From assembly GCA_009917545.1 (NCBI GenBank), contig QZDW01000001.1, positions 62,001 to 126,000 of the forward strand: DNA of 64,000 nucleotides. Reading direction: 5' to 3'. Shown here piece by piece: positions 8,095-16,496 of this stretch. Each line of letters opens with the position of its first letter. Within the stretch, counting starts at the first letter, position 1. Under the pieces are notes generated by a model. It saw only the letters and a list, made by a program, of their open reading frames with translations, ran no database searches and was not told where the DNA came from. The DNA is from a bacterium 1XD42-76. Its GTDB lineage: Bacteria > Bacillota > Clostridia > Lachnospirales > Lachnospiraceae. A program made the translations under genes and the position numbers.

Positions 8095-8448
8095 TTGAAG
8101 CAATCAAAAGAACTGGTAAAAATCGCAGTAAAGGCTCTCGATGATAAAAAAGGGGAAGATATCAAAATCATTGATATTGAAAACGTCAGTGTCATTGCTG
8201 ATTATTTTATATTGGCAAGTGCCTCGAATACAAACCAGCTGCAGGCGCTGGTTGACAGTGTGGAAGAGCAGCTTTCCAAATCTGGTTATGAATGCCGGCA
8301 AAAAGAGGGCAATATGAACTCGACGTGGGTTCTTATGGATTATGGCGATGTCATTGTTCACGTCTTTTCCAAAGAAGATCGGCTGTTCTATGATCTGGAA
8401 AGAATCTGGAAGGACGGTAAGATCGTAGAGTCTTTGGAGGAATTGTAG
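8095..8448 (+). CDS. rsfS: Ribosomal silencing factor RsfS
   Basis: 117 residues, Iojap/RsfS family; binds L14 and blocks joining of ribosomal subunits in starvation. Motifs include DIKIIDI, ADYFILASA and DYGDVIVHVF. The start is a TTG codon, chosen because AGGAGG lies 9 bases upstream (8080-8085) and no ATG is near. Last gene of the conserved block; the DNA after it is decayed. Confidence 0.94.
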   Translation: MKQSKELVKIAVKALDDKKGEDIKIIDIENVSVIADYFILASASNTNQLQALVDSVEEQLSKSGYECRQKEGNMNSTWVLMDYGDVIVHVFSKEDRLFYDLERIWKDGKIVESLEEL

Positions 8449-8673
8449 AATAAAAGAGCTTGAAAATCCCTGAAATGTTGAGTGAGCGCACTACGATGAA
8501 GGGAAGTATAATATAAAATCAATCTACTGTAAAATATTAAATTTTCAAAGTCCATGCAAAAGGGAGTGGTATCTATGTTTTCCCCAGCATCTTGACATGC
8601 ATTTTCCAACTGCCACTTATTGCTTTTTATTTGTCATTTCACATTCTATTTAAAAACGCAGCGGCCGGCAGAG
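8449..8673. other. Non-coding, AT-rich stretch after rsfS
   Basis: No credible gene: all three frames of each strand are broken by stops, and the open frame at 8388-8609 on the minus strand is mostly the reverse of rsfS and has no family features. It adjoins a transposase relic, so it is probably decayed insertion DNA. Confidence 0.5.
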
Positions 8674-9062
8674 TCAGACGCTGTAGGGCCATCCTGTGCT
8701 GCTCTGTAGTGCCGTAATTGTCAGACGATTGTCAGGATAACATTCTGTCAGAAGATATTTTATTTCTTCTGCCCAATCAAGTGCTGTCCGCGTTTTCCGG
8801 GCATGGCCGCAGCTCCAGCCGCGTAATGGTTCTGTAAAGATAAATATGCTGCAGGTCCCTTTACGGATGTATTCCGAATCCATCTTCTGAGTATCTCCGG
8901 GGCGCATAGGGAGTGGTTCACGGGCTTCACCCAGGCACTGATAAGGCTTTTCGTCCATACAGACTACCGGGAGAGAAAATTGTACGGTTTCTCATAAACG
9001 TCGAGAATGTTTTCCATGGCTGCAACAAATTCAGCGTTCTCTCTGGGAGGGATGCACCAGTA
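8674..9062 (-). pseudogene. IS630-family transposase remnant
   Basis: Minus-strand fragment in two frames. Frame one (9062 to about 8980) reads WCIPPRENAEFVAAMENIL and on to YEKPYN, then hits a stop. After a frameshift near 8966-8985, frame two reads VVCMDEKPYQ, then LGEAREPLPMRPGD and SEYIRKGTCSIFIF. These are recognisable internal segments of IS630-type DDE transposases, including the D of MDEKPY. The last catalytic part (the usual CDNLNTH and E region) is lost. No clear terminal repeats or TA duplications remain. Inactive. Confidence 0.85.
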
Positions 9063-9150
9063 ACTATTCATATACAAGCTTTGAGGAGCGATAAGAGGAA
9101 CAGAAAAAAGCGTTTATACTTACACATCGTTATCTCATTCCTTTATAAAA

Positions 9151-9194
9151 AATCAAACTATTCGTTAAAGCTTTCTTTAACGAATAGTTTGATT
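9151..9194 (-). terminator. Long hairpin, likely terminator of the yneA-like gene
   Basis: Perfect 20-bp inverted repeat (9151-9170 with 9175-9194) with a 4-base loop. Read on the minus strand it is followed by TTTTTATAAAGG, suited to ending the transcript of the LysM gene at 9324-9632. It is unusually long for a terminator and might also be an insertion-element end. Confidence 0.65.
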
Positions 9195-9323
9195 CTACTC
9201 CCCTATTATTCAAATTCGAATAGAAAGTAGCTTTTTAGAAATTGGAAACATAACGATGGATATATTTTATAGCCTTGCATATTATGAATGCCCAGATTCG
9301 AATTCATAAAACCCGGACAAAAC

Positions 9324-9632
9324 TCATTCTGAAACTGTTGACGGACTATCTGAAAAGTATACAATAATTAATGAATTCCCCGATTTAATGTCATTGGATC
9401 TCATTCCGTTTATTTTTTTAATTTCATGAATATATTCCCGAATATCCATGTCTGAGTTATTATACATCTCCGCAATTTTCCACAAAGAATCTCCAGACTG
9501 AATTTCGATATTCTTATAATAACGATATAATGTTTTTTCGTTTTCCTCTCCGCTTGCCATGATTAGTGTATTTCCCAGAATAAAGGATATAATGGCAAAA
9601 ATAGTTGTTACAATTATTAAATACTTTTTCAT
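9324..9632 (-). CDS. YneA-like SOS cell-division inhibitor (membrane-anchored LysM protein)
   Basis: 102 residues: one N-terminal membrane segment (about 4-26) and an extracellular LysM domain (IQSGDSLWKIAEMY through IKSGNSLIIVY, about 44-93). The arrangement matches Bacillus YneA, a LexA-controlled inhibitor that delays division after DNA damage, and as there it is divergent from lexA. A perfect-core LexA box lies in the shared promoter region on its side. SD-like GGGGGAG precedes the ATG. The function is by architecture and position, since YneA homologues share little sequence. Confidence 0.8.
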   Translation of the reverse strand: MKKYLIIVTTIFAIISFILGNTLIMASGEENEKTLYRYYKNIEIQSGDSLWKIAEMYNNSDMDIREYIHEIKKINGMRSNDIKSGNSLIIVYFSDSPSTVSE

Positions 9633-9766
9633 ATGGCTCCCCCTTCTATCTTTTCAAACCATCCTCTGCTATTGCTCTATTCATTGGAATATTTCAATTA
9701 TGAAATGATACTTAAGGTCAAATCATAACATCCAAAATAGATGCATGCGTTTCAAATATATGTTCA

Positions 9767-9780
9767 AGAACATTTGTTCT
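9767..9780. promoter_or_regulatory. LexA box 1 (yneA side)
   Basis: AGAACATTTGTTCT matches the Gram-positive SOS operator GAAC-N4-GTTC with both half-sites intact. Closest of the three to the yneA-like gene. Confidence 0.88.
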
Positions 9781-9797
9781 GAATATATTATAAAATC

Positions 9798-9811
9798 AGA
9801 ACAAATGTTTG
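9798..9811. promoter_or_regulatory. LexA box 2
   Basis: AGAACAAATGTTTG keeps GAAC and has GTTT in the second half-site; lies midway between the two divergent genes. Confidence 0.78.
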
Positions 9812-9833
9812 TCAATGCTTTTTTGAAATTTAC

Positions 9834-9847
9834 CGAACAAAAGTTTG
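9834..9847. promoter_or_regulatory. LexA box 3, overlapping the lexA -35
   Basis: CGAACAAAAGTTTG, GAAC-N4-GTTT, overlaps the first bases of the -35 hexamer of lexA (9845-9850), so LexA bound here would block polymerase: autoregulation. Confidence 0.83.
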
Positions 9848-9873
9848 CTTTTTTGCAGAAGTTGTGTTAAAAT
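9845..9873 (+). promoter_or_regulatory. lexA promoter
   Basis: TTGCTT (9845-9850) and TAAAAT (9868-9873) with 17-base spacing, 30 bases before lexA; overlapped by LexA box 3. Confidence 0.75.
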
Positions 9874-9905
9874 AGGTTTATAAAGAAATAAGAGGGAGGA
9901 ATTCC

Positions 9906-10523
9906 ATGAGTCAGGGAAAGATCACTGAAAAGCAGACAGAGATATTAGAATATATAAAGCAGTCCATTTTAACGAGAGGATATCCCCCGGCAGTCAGAGA
10001 GATCTGTGAAGCGGTTCATTTGAAATCGACCTCATCGGTTCATTCTCATTTAGAGACTCTGGAAAAAAATGGTTATATTCGCAGAGATCCTACTAAGCCG
10101 CGAACGATCGAAATTCTGGATGACGATTTTGCCCTGACACGCCGGGAGGTAATTAATGTACCTGTTATTGGTACGGTTGCTGCCGGAGTACCAATTTTAG
10201 CGCAGGAAAATATAGAGGATTATCTCCCGATTCCGACGGAAATGCTCCCTAATAAAGAAGTATTTATGCTAAAGGTCAAAGGCAATAGTATGATAGAAGC
10301 CGGTATCTATAATAATGATAAAGTAATCGTCTCCCGGCAGTCCACAGCAGATAATGGCGATAAAGTTGTAGCGCTTATTGATGATTCTGCTACAGTAAAG
10401 ACTTTTTATAAGGAAAACGGGCACTATCGTCTCCAGCCTGAGAATTCCGCAATGGATCCTATTATTGTTGATGAAGTTCAGATTTTGGGGAAGGTAATCG
10501 GACTGTTTCGCCTGATGAGTTGA
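9906..10523 (+). CDS. lexA: LexA repressor of the SOS response
   Basis: 205 residues. N-terminal winged helix-turn-helix (1-70; KQTEILEYIKQSI and STSSVHSHLETLEKNGYI) and C-terminal self-cleaving serine protease domain. The Ala-Gly cleavage site is in GTVAAGVPIL, the nucleophile Ser in KGNSMIEAGI and the general-base Lys in GDKVVALIDDSATVK. RecA on single-stranded DNA triggers cleavage and opens the SOS regulon. Three LexA boxes lie upstream, shared with the divergent yneA-like gene. SD GAGGGAGGA precedes the ATG. Confidence 0.97.
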   Translation: MSQGKITEKQTEILEYIKQSILTRGYPPAVREICEAVHLKSTSSVHSHLETLEKNGYIRRDPTKPRTIEILDDDFALTRREVINVPVIGTVAAGVPILAQENIEDYLPIPTEMLPNKEVFMLKVKGNSMIEAGIYNNDKVIVSRQSTADNGDKVVALIDDSATVKTFYKENGHYRLQPENSAMDPIIVDEVQILGKVIGLFRLMS

Positions 10524-10899
10524 TGTATTGATATAATGTAGACACATTCAGTGTCAAATAGCGATAAAAATGCCTTGACAATATGTTGTTTGATTTTAAT
10601 TATTAAAGTACTATATACAGGATTACATTGCAACCTGATTTTTTAAAGAGAAGGGGTTAATCGTTCAAGTTTTGTCTCAAAGGTTTTTGACCTAAATATT
10701 TTAAACTCTGCACTGCACCTTAAAATTCGCAATATCGTTGAATTTCACAAATAATAAGTAAACGAGGCGCAGCCATGCTCCGAAATTATTTCTAAGCCGG
10801 GAACTGCGAAATGCTTGTTGGGGGATCTCCCCAGCCCCGGCTTTTGGGGGCAAAATATCCCAAAGCCGGCACTTACCATAAAAAATACAGCATGGTGTA
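10524..10899. other. Structured non-coding region between lexA and the kinase-like gene
   Basis: No gene found. Contains gacac/gtgtc (near 10541-10555), then a GC-rich patch at about 10794-10868 with repeated pairing options: taagccggg against ccccggctttt, the palindrome ggggatctcccc, and ccggctt against aaagccgg. The patch stands out from the AT-rich surroundings and may be a remnant of a mobile element's non-coding end or a regulatory RNA; I cannot name it. Confidence 0.4.
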
Positions 10900-11415
10900 T
10901 TATAGTTCAATGTCAACTTGATATTCATCATCAATGAGAAGATAATTGACATTATAATTCTGGCAACGTTCCAGTAGTTCCGTGTTATCTCTGAGTACAG
11001 TTTCTATCGTACAGTCCTCATCATTTATTCTGTTTTCCACAACATTTGCATACTTTTTTATATCACTAAAATGATTTGTAATATATTTTTTACTCATAAC
11101 TAAACAATAATACTTCATATTTTTCAAATACTCCGATTCAAAATCTTTCGTCCAATCAAAAGGAATGTAACATCCCTCAACAATAAGATGTTGCTCATTC
11201 TCAATCGCTGTTTTTATCATTTCACGTACAATTGGCCATAAATAATCCGTTAGTGCGTTCTCATCACTCACAGGGGTCAGTGTAGTGTTTCCGCTACGAA
11301 TAAGCCCCATCTTTAGATGGTCTATAGATAGATAAGGGTATTTATATTTTTCAAGTAATTTTTGAGCAAGTGCTGTCTTGCCTGTGTGAGATGCTCCCGT
11401 TACCAGAATGATCAT
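10900..11415 (-). CDS. P-loop nucleotide-kinase-like protein
   Basis: 171 residues. Walker A motif GASHTGKT at residues 6-13 right after the first strand (MIILVT), a later IVEGCYIPFDW strand, and an overall shape like small kinases of the adenylate-kinase/AAA type. Substrate unknown. The ATG at 11415 is preferred: GGAGGAG lies 9 bases upstream (11425-11431), while the longer start at 11433 overlaps that site. Low-GC composition, isolation, and the group II intron remnant just upstream suggest acquired DNA. It could be a phosphotransferase for a small molecule or a drug; nothing in sequence decides. Confidence 0.7.
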   Translation of the reverse strand: MIILVTGASHTGKTALAQKLLEKYKYPYLSIDHLKMGLIRSGNTTLTPVSDENALTDYLWPIVREMIKTAIENEQHLIVEGCYIPFDWTKDFESEYLKNMKYYCLVMSKKYITNHFSDIKKYANVVENRINDEDCTIETVLRDNTELLERCQNYNVNYLLIDDEYQVDIEL

Positions 11416-11442
11416 TCGATTCGTCTCCTCCAATATAATTTA

Positions 11443-11520
11443 TATAGTCGGGTAGACAGGCACCTCACGATACCGGCCTCTCGCAGAGCCGTATACGTGA
11501 TTTTCCCACATACGGCCACT
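11443..11520 (-). mobile_element. Group II intron 3' remnant (domains V and VI)
   Basis: On the minus strand, 11520-11486 reads as a domain V hairpin: GGCCGTATGTG, a GGAAAA loop, then TCACGTATACGGCTC, with the typical two-base bulge in the 3' strand. It is followed by a domain VI-like hairpin and the 3' end CTGTCTACCCGACTAT. The usual GAGCC opening of domain V reads TGGCC here, so the catalytic AGC triad appears altered to GGC. No reverse transcriptase and no 5' intron domains are found further upstream, so this is a dead 3' fragment lying just before the kinase-like gene. Confidence 0.72.
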
Positions 11521-11847
11521 CATAATAACATTTATAGTTTCAGAAAAGGATGACATATGTCGCGCCACCATCAGATGATATTTTTGCATTTCTATGATCC
11601 CTTCCTATATACAACTCTTTCTGCCACTCCTGTGATTTAGAGCCTTTAGCAGTATTTCTTCGAGTATAGCACAAAGAAAATCGGCATTCAACATTATCAC
11701 AGAGCTTTTCATCCCTGCGTTCTGCTCGTTCTGCAGATACTAACCGGGAATGTCCTATAATATGATGGATGCATCTTAGGGCATTGGTGAAATATCAGAC
11801 TTGAAGTCTTTACAGCATGTAACAATAAATGAAAGGAAAAATCAGCA
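11521..11847. other. AT-rich non-coding stretch
   Basis: No family-like ORF on either strand. Upstream of the group II intron remnant, where the rest of the intron would be expected, the sequence shows no intron domains. Probably decayed DNA. Confidence 0.45.
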
Positions 11848-12006
11848 ATGATCGTCAAAGAAATAATGCCCTATGGGAAATACAATGACAGAACGCTTAA
11901 CTGTAACCGAATTTATCTTGCGACAGGCTTCCATAGTAGATTTTTTAATGAATCTTTCTATTCAAGAACCAGAAAAATGTCTGTCAACCTTCCATTTCTG
12001 CCATAA
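11848..12006 (+). CDS. Possible small ORF of 52 residues, unknown
   Basis: ATG with GAAAGGAAAA upstream, ending at TAA 12004-12006. Starts MIVKEIMPYGKYNDRT and is rich in Arg, Asn and Phe. No recognised domain or signal; may be a chance ORF or a fragment of a larger lost gene. Confidence 0.2.
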   Translation: MIVKEIMPYGKYNDRTLNCNRIYLATGFHSRFFNESFYSRTRKMSVNLPFLP

Positions 12007-12091
12007 ATATGATAGAATATCTAAATAGTATTCCTATTGTGTTAAGGTCATTTCCCAGAGGTGCTTTTACCTCTGTTCTGCGAGGAACCTG

Positions 12092-12808
12092 ATGAAATTA
12101 CAGAGACTTTTGAGCCTGGTGCGAAAAGCACTTGACGATTATCAGATGATTGAAGAAAATGATAAGATTGCTGTGGGCGTTTCCGGAGGAAAAGACAGCC
12201 TGGCCATGCTTTATGCTCTGCATGAACTTCAGCGTTTTTATCCAAGACCCTTTACACTTCATGCATTTACCGTCGATCTTGGATTTGGTATCCAGGATTT
12301 TGAGGCAATTCGGAATTTTTGCAATGGATTTTCTGTGCCATATACAATCATCTCCACAGAAATTGCGCAAATCGTATTTGAGACACGGAGGGAAACGAAT
12401 CCCTGTTCTTTATGTGCCAAAATGCGAAAAGGTGCTTTGAATCAGGCGGCGAAGGAATCTGGATGCAATCTCATTGCCTACGCACATCACAGAGACGATA
12501 TCGTTGAAACGATGTTGCTCTCTCTCATTTATGAGGGGCGTTTTCATACATTTTCTCCCAAAACCTATCTTGACCGCACACAGCTTATGGTGATTCGGCC
12601 ATTCATGTATGTAAGCGAAGCAGAGGTAATCGGTTTTCAGAATAAATACCATCTCCCGGTATGTAAAAATCCCTGCCCGGCAGATGGAAAAACAAAACGG
12701 GAATATGTGAAACAGTTAATCCGACAGTTAAATCAGGAAAATCCTGGCGTGAAGGATCAATTTTTCCATGCAGTTTTGACAGGAAATATCGACGGCTGGA
12801 CGATTTGA
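12092..12808 (+). CDS. ttcA: TtcA-like tRNA 2-thiolation PP-loop ATPase
   Basis: 238 residues. N-type ATP pyrophosphatase P-loop GVSGGKDSLAML (about 30-41), the CxxC pair in CSLCAKMRKG (about 109-118) and the YAHHRDDIVET segment mark the TtcA/TtuA superfamily, which inserts sulfur into tRNA bases (2-thiocytidine 32 in E. coli) using an iron-sulfur cluster. Short compared with E. coli TtcA but typical for Clostridia. Followed 42 bases later by a recombinase gene on the same strand. Confidence 0.85.
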   Translation: MKLQRLLSLVRKALDDYQMIEENDKIAVGVSGGKDSLAMLYALHELQRFYPRPFTLHAFTVDLGFGIQDFEAIRNFCNGFSVPYTIISTEIAQIVFETRRETNPCSLCAKMRKGALNQAAKESGCNLIAYAHHRDDIVETMLLSLIYEGRFHTFSPKTYLDRTQLMVIRPFMYVSEAEVIGFQNKYHLPVCKNPCPADGKTKREYVKQLIRQLNQENPGVKDQFFHAVLTGNIDGWTI

Positions 12809-12850
12809 TTCGCGATTTGTGTTCATCTGAAGTTCAGGAAAGGAGACCTT

Positions 12851-13900
12851 ATGGCATCGCTTACTTATCATGAACAACAGGATATCGAAAATATTAAACG
12901 GCTGCGTGAGCTGATAAAAGAGCTGCCTTCTTTTTGCACTGATTTTTTTCGGGGCATTGAGCCGCGCACCTCTACAAAGACAAGAATGGCTTATGCCTAT
13001 GACTTAAGGATTTTCTTTGATTTTCTAAGGCAGAGTAATCCGGAGATCCGACGGATCGGCCGCTCTCTTCCACTTTCTGTACTCGAACAGCTGACGGTTA
13101 CGGACATGGAGGAATATTTGGAGTATCTGAAATGTCACTCGACAGAGAATCAGGAGGACATTACCAATACGGAAAACGGCTTGATGCGTAAGGTCTCTTC
13201 CTTGCGGAGCTTTTACAATTATTTCTACCAGAATCAGCGGATTGAGCAGAATCCTGCATCTCTTTTACGCATGCCGAAGCTCCATGACAAGGAAATTGTG
13301 CGTTTGGAAATTGATGAAGTTGCCAGACTGTTAGACGAGGTGGAAGCGGGAGAAAATTTAACACAAAAGCAAAAATTATATCATGAGCGGACCAAAGTCC
13401 GGGATCTTGCCCTGCTCTCTCTTTTTCTAGGCACAGGAATCCGGGTCTCTGAATGCGTTGGATTAAATCTTACGGATGTAGATTTGGATTCCTGCGGAAT
13501 CAGAATATTCCGTAAGGGAGGAAAAGAAGCCATTGTCTATTTCAGTGATGAGGTCTGTGCGCTTCTTGAAACATACATAGAAAAGCGGAAACAAATGGAT
13601 GCTCTGCCAGGACACGAGGATGCACTGTTCCTGTCGCTCCAGAATAAACGGATGTCAGTCCGGAGTGTGGAAAATCTTGTTAAAAAATACGCCAGGATTG
13701 TTACTCCTCTGAAAAAAATCACACCGCATAAACTAAGAAGTACATATGGCACTAATCTTTATCGGGAATCAGGTGATATCTATCTTGTGGCTTCTGTCCT
13801 CGGTCACAACGACGTAAATACAACTCGAAAGCACTATGCTGCGATTGAAGATGACCGCCGCCGGAGCGCAAGAAATATCGTAAAATTACGGGAAGAATAA
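12851..13900 (+). CDS. Tyrosine recombinase, XerS-like
   Basis: 349 residues. N-terminal SAM-like core-binding domain (about 20-130, with LPLSVLEQLTVTDMEEYL) and C-terminal catalytic domain with the full set: Arg in GTGIRVSECVGL, Lys in RKGGKE, HKLR in TPHKLRSTYG, His in LGHNDVNTTRKHY and the nucleophile Tyr in that motif. The long N-terminus before the core-binding domain and overall length resemble XerS, the single-recombinase dimer-resolution enzyme, more than XerC/XerD. A phage or ICE integrase is possible but no phage or ICE genes flank it. Confidence 0.8.
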   Translation: MASLTYHEQQDIENIKRLRELIKELPSFCTDFFRGIEPRTSTKTRMAYAYDLRIFFDFLRQSNPEIRRIGRSLPLSVLEQLTVTDMEEYLEYLKCHSTENQEDITNTENGLMRKVSSLRSFYNYFYQNQRIEQNPASLLRMPKLHDKEIVRLEIDEVARLLDEVEAGENLTQKQKLYHERTKVRDLALLSLFLGTGIRVSECVGLNLTDVDLDSCGIRIFRKGGKEAIVYFSDEVCALLETYIEKRKQMDALPGHEDALFLSLQNKRMSVRSVENLVKKYARIVTPLKKITPHKLRSTYGTNLYRESGDIYLVASVLGHNDVNTTRKHYAAIEDDRRRSARNIVKLREE

Positions 13901-14091
13901 TTACAAATTATGAACCGTACGCGGTTGAATGTTCTTTAGTAAAATGCACTTATTATCGTATATATCAGAACTTATAGTTTGTAACTACAATAGCCGATCA
14001 CCCACGATGTTTCATTCATGGTGGTGCCAAGCATCGCGGGCATGAGAGTTTAACATGAAGGTTACTTTGCACATACGCAGATGAGTATTAT
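13901..14091. other. Gap between the recombinase and pepT
   Basis: No gene. Contains a near-perfect hairpin cccacgatg/catcgcggg and a small inverted repeat tagtt/aactac around 13977-13990 that could be looked at as a recombinase site, though it does not match a dif consensus I can recall. Confidence 0.35.
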
Positions 14092-14135
14092 ATATGGCCG
14101 CATTACAACGATTCATTTTTGTAATGCGGCCATAT
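14092..14135. terminator. Hairpin between convergent recombinase and pepT genes
   Basis: Perfect 17-bp inverted repeat (14092-14108 with 14119-14135), 10-base loop, in the convergent interval. Lacks a clear T-run on either side but the place and strength fit a two-way terminator. Confidence 0.65.
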
Positions 14136-14247
14136 CGTGAAACATAAAGATCATAAGAATTACAAGTTAAGAATTACAAGTAAACATGAGAAACAACCAG
14201 ACATCATCTGCCATATACGAGTTTGCATATGATATCTGTCAGGCGGC

Positions 14248-15489
14248 TTACTGCCCTTTCTTCACATCTTTGAACTTTTGCGCGATCTTTAAGAGCAGGT
14301 CAACACATTTTTCCATTGACTGGATACAGATAAATTCATATTTTCCGTGGTAGTTATGTCCGCCGGTGCAAAGATTGGGACACGGAAGTCCCATGTAGGA
14401 AAGTCTGGCCCCATCCGTACCGCCTCTGACAGGCTTTACCACAGGATGATCTACGCCAAGTTCTTTAAATGCCTCAGCAGCAATATCCATCAGGTACATA
14501 TTAGGACGAATCTTTTCCGCCATGTTATAATAAGTATCCTCGGTCTCCACCGTTACAGTACCCTCACCGTACTTTTCATTCAAAAATGCGGCAACCTTTT
14601 GTGCCAGGGCCTTTCTGTTCTCAAAAATATCTCTGTCATGGTCGCGGATAATATAGCTCAGAACCGTCTTTTCCACATTTCCGCTGATCCGGTTCAGGTG
14701 ATAGAAGCCCTCATACATTTCTGTATACTGCGGTTTCTCCGCTTCTGGAAGCATTGACTGGAACTCCATTCCGATTAACACAGCGTTTTTCATCTTGTTT
14801 TTCGCGCTGCCCGGATGGATATTCTGGCCCTGAATCGTGACATGCATACCTGCCGCGTTAAAGGTCTCATATTCCATCTCTCCCCACGCACCGCCGTCCA
14901 TCGTATAGGCGACATCAGCGCCCCAGCCTTCTACGTCAAAGAAGCTGACGCCGTGTCCCACCTCCTCATCCGGGGTGAATGCGATCTTGATGGTTCCGTG
15001 TGGAATATCCGGATTAGAGATCAGGATTTCTGCCATTGTCATGATTTCTGCGATACCTGCCTTGTCATCAGCGCCAAGAAGCGAGGTTCCATCAGCCGTA
15101 ATCAGATCCTGACCTACATAATTCTTAAGGTAAGGGAACATCTCCGGACTCATATGGATGTCCAGCGCTTTATTGAGAACAATATCCTTGCCATCATAGT
15201 TCTTAATCAGCTGCGGATGTGTATTCTCGTCGGAAAAATCAGGCGAGGTGTCCATGTGTGCCAGGAAACCAACCGTAGGGCAGTCGGCATCTGTTGTAGC
15301 CGGAATCGTACCGTAAACGTAGCAGTGGTCGCTTACAGAGACCCCCTCAACCCCAATGCTTTTAAGCTGTTCGGCAAGAAGCTTAGCCAGCGCAAACTGC
15401 TTTTCCGTGCTGGGAACCGTCATCGTCCCCTCTGCGGACTGCGTATCAAACGCCACGTACTTTAAAAAATTATCAACAACCTTAGACAT
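14248..15489 (-). CDS. pepT: Peptidase T (tripeptide aminopeptidase)
   Basis: 413 residues, M20B family. Zinc-site motifs [23 protein letters not shown], the catalytic DEEVGHG and the C-terminal [11 protein letters not shown] are all present. It removes the N-terminal residue of tripeptides in the cytosol and fits the peptide-fermenting lifestyle seen elsewhere in the window. Full length, stand-alone, with a good ribosome-binding site (GGAAAGGAG). Confidence 0.96.
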   Translation of the reverse strand: MSKVVDNFLKYVAFDTQSAEGTMTVPSTEKQFALAKLLAEQLKSIGVEGVSVSDHCYVYGTIPATTDADCPTVGFLAHMDTSPDFSDENTHPQLIKNYDGKDIVLNKALDIHMSPEMFPYLKNYVGQDLITADGTSLLGADDKAGIAEIMTMAEILISNPDIPHGTIKIAFTPDEEVGHGVSFFDVEGWGADVAYTMDGGAWGEMEYETFNAAGMHVTIQGQNIHPGSAKNKMKNAVLIGMEFQSMLPEAEKPQYTEMYEGFYHLNRISGNVEKTVLSYIIRDHDRDIFENRKALAQKVAAFLNEKYGEGTVTVETEDTYYNMAEKIRPNMYLMDIAAEAFKELGVDHPVVKPVRGGTDGARLSYMGLPCPNLCTGGHNYHGKYEFICIQSMEKCVDLLLKIAQKFKDVKKGQ

Positions 15490-15598
15490 ACCTATCTTCT
15501 CCTTTCCTCCACCTTCTGTCCGTCAGTATAACAGATTTTTCCTGTTTTGTCCATGTCCCACAGATGACTTTTAGAAACCTTTTACAAACTGCCCAAAA

Positions 15599-16474
15599 TC
15601 AATAGCTCCCCTGCAAAATTCTTGCAAGCTCCGAGTCTCCATTGAGAATGATTGTTTTATTGTCTCCCTTTAGGCTTGCCTTCAGGGCGTCAAGACTGCG
15701 GAGGTAATTATAATAATCCGCCTTCCCCGCATCATTATAGGCGCCAGACAGGATCCGCATGTATTCAGCCTCTCCCTCTGCCCGGATTTTCTCTGCCTGA
15801 GCTTTGGCCTCGGAGATGATGACCGACACCTCCCGGTCTGTCAGGTTCTTGATTACGTTTGATTCATATTGTCCGTCTGCAATATATCCGGCAGCAATAT
15901 TCTGGCGTTCTGAGATCATTCGCTGATATACGGATTCTTTATTGGAGTCCGGCAGATCGAGCATTTTGGTCTCTACCTTTTTGACCTGAATCCCATAGCT
16001 GTCAAGGGAGGTGCCGATCTTTTCTGTAATCATTTCTGCCAGCTTCCCATCACGTCCGGAGATGACATCCGCCTGATCTGTGGACGAAATCACATTTTTC
16101 ACTGCATTATATACAACAACAGAGATACGGCTTTCTGCATTTGCTTTACTGGCGCCAAGCCTTGACAGGTATTTGAGCGGATCCGTCACGTGCCAGAGTG
16201 CGAAGGAATCCGTCACCATAACTTTTTTATCCTTGGTATTGACCTCACTGGGTACTAGGTCGTAGATCATCTCATAGTTTGGAATAGACTGAGTCGTCTG
16301 CAAAAACGGAATCTTGAAGCTCAGCCCTGGAGTATCAATCACGCGCACCACCCGCCCAAACTGTAAGACAAGCTTGTATTCATCATTATATGTGCTGACC
16401 ATGCTGGAGCTCAGCACAATAAGCGCAAGGATGAAAGCGGTAAAAAACAGGATTTTACGATTTGCCTTTTTCAT
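15599..16474 (-). CDS. hflC: HflC: SPFH-domain membrane protease modulator
   Basis: 291 residues. One N-terminal membrane anchor (about 7-25), then the SPFH/band-7 domain (VVRVIDTPGLSFKIPF), then a coiled coil (SEAKAQAEKIRAEGEAEYMR). In E. coli HflC with HflK forms a large cage around FtsH and restrains it. Lies 22 bases after hflK. Confidence 0.92.
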   Translation of the reverse strand: MKKANRKILFFTAFILALIVLSSSMVSTYNDEYKLVLQFGRVVRVIDTPGLSFKIPFLQTTQSIPNYEMIYDLVPSEVNTKDKKVMVTDSFALWHVTDPLKYLSRLGASKANAESRISVVVYNAVKNVISSTDQADVISGRDGKLAEMITEKIGTSLDSYGIQVKKVETKMLDLPDSNKESVYQRMISERQNIAAGYIADGQYESNVIKNLTDREVSVIISEAKAQAEKIRAEGEAEYMRILSGAYNDAGKADYYNYLRSLDALKASLKGDNKTIILNGDSELARILQGSY

Positions 16475-16496
16475 TGATTGGTTTCCTCCTCACGAT

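Noticed and set aside
13901-14091. dif-like site for the recombinase
   Set aside because: Only weak inverted repeats are present; nothing matches the 28-31 base dif arrangement well enough to annotate.
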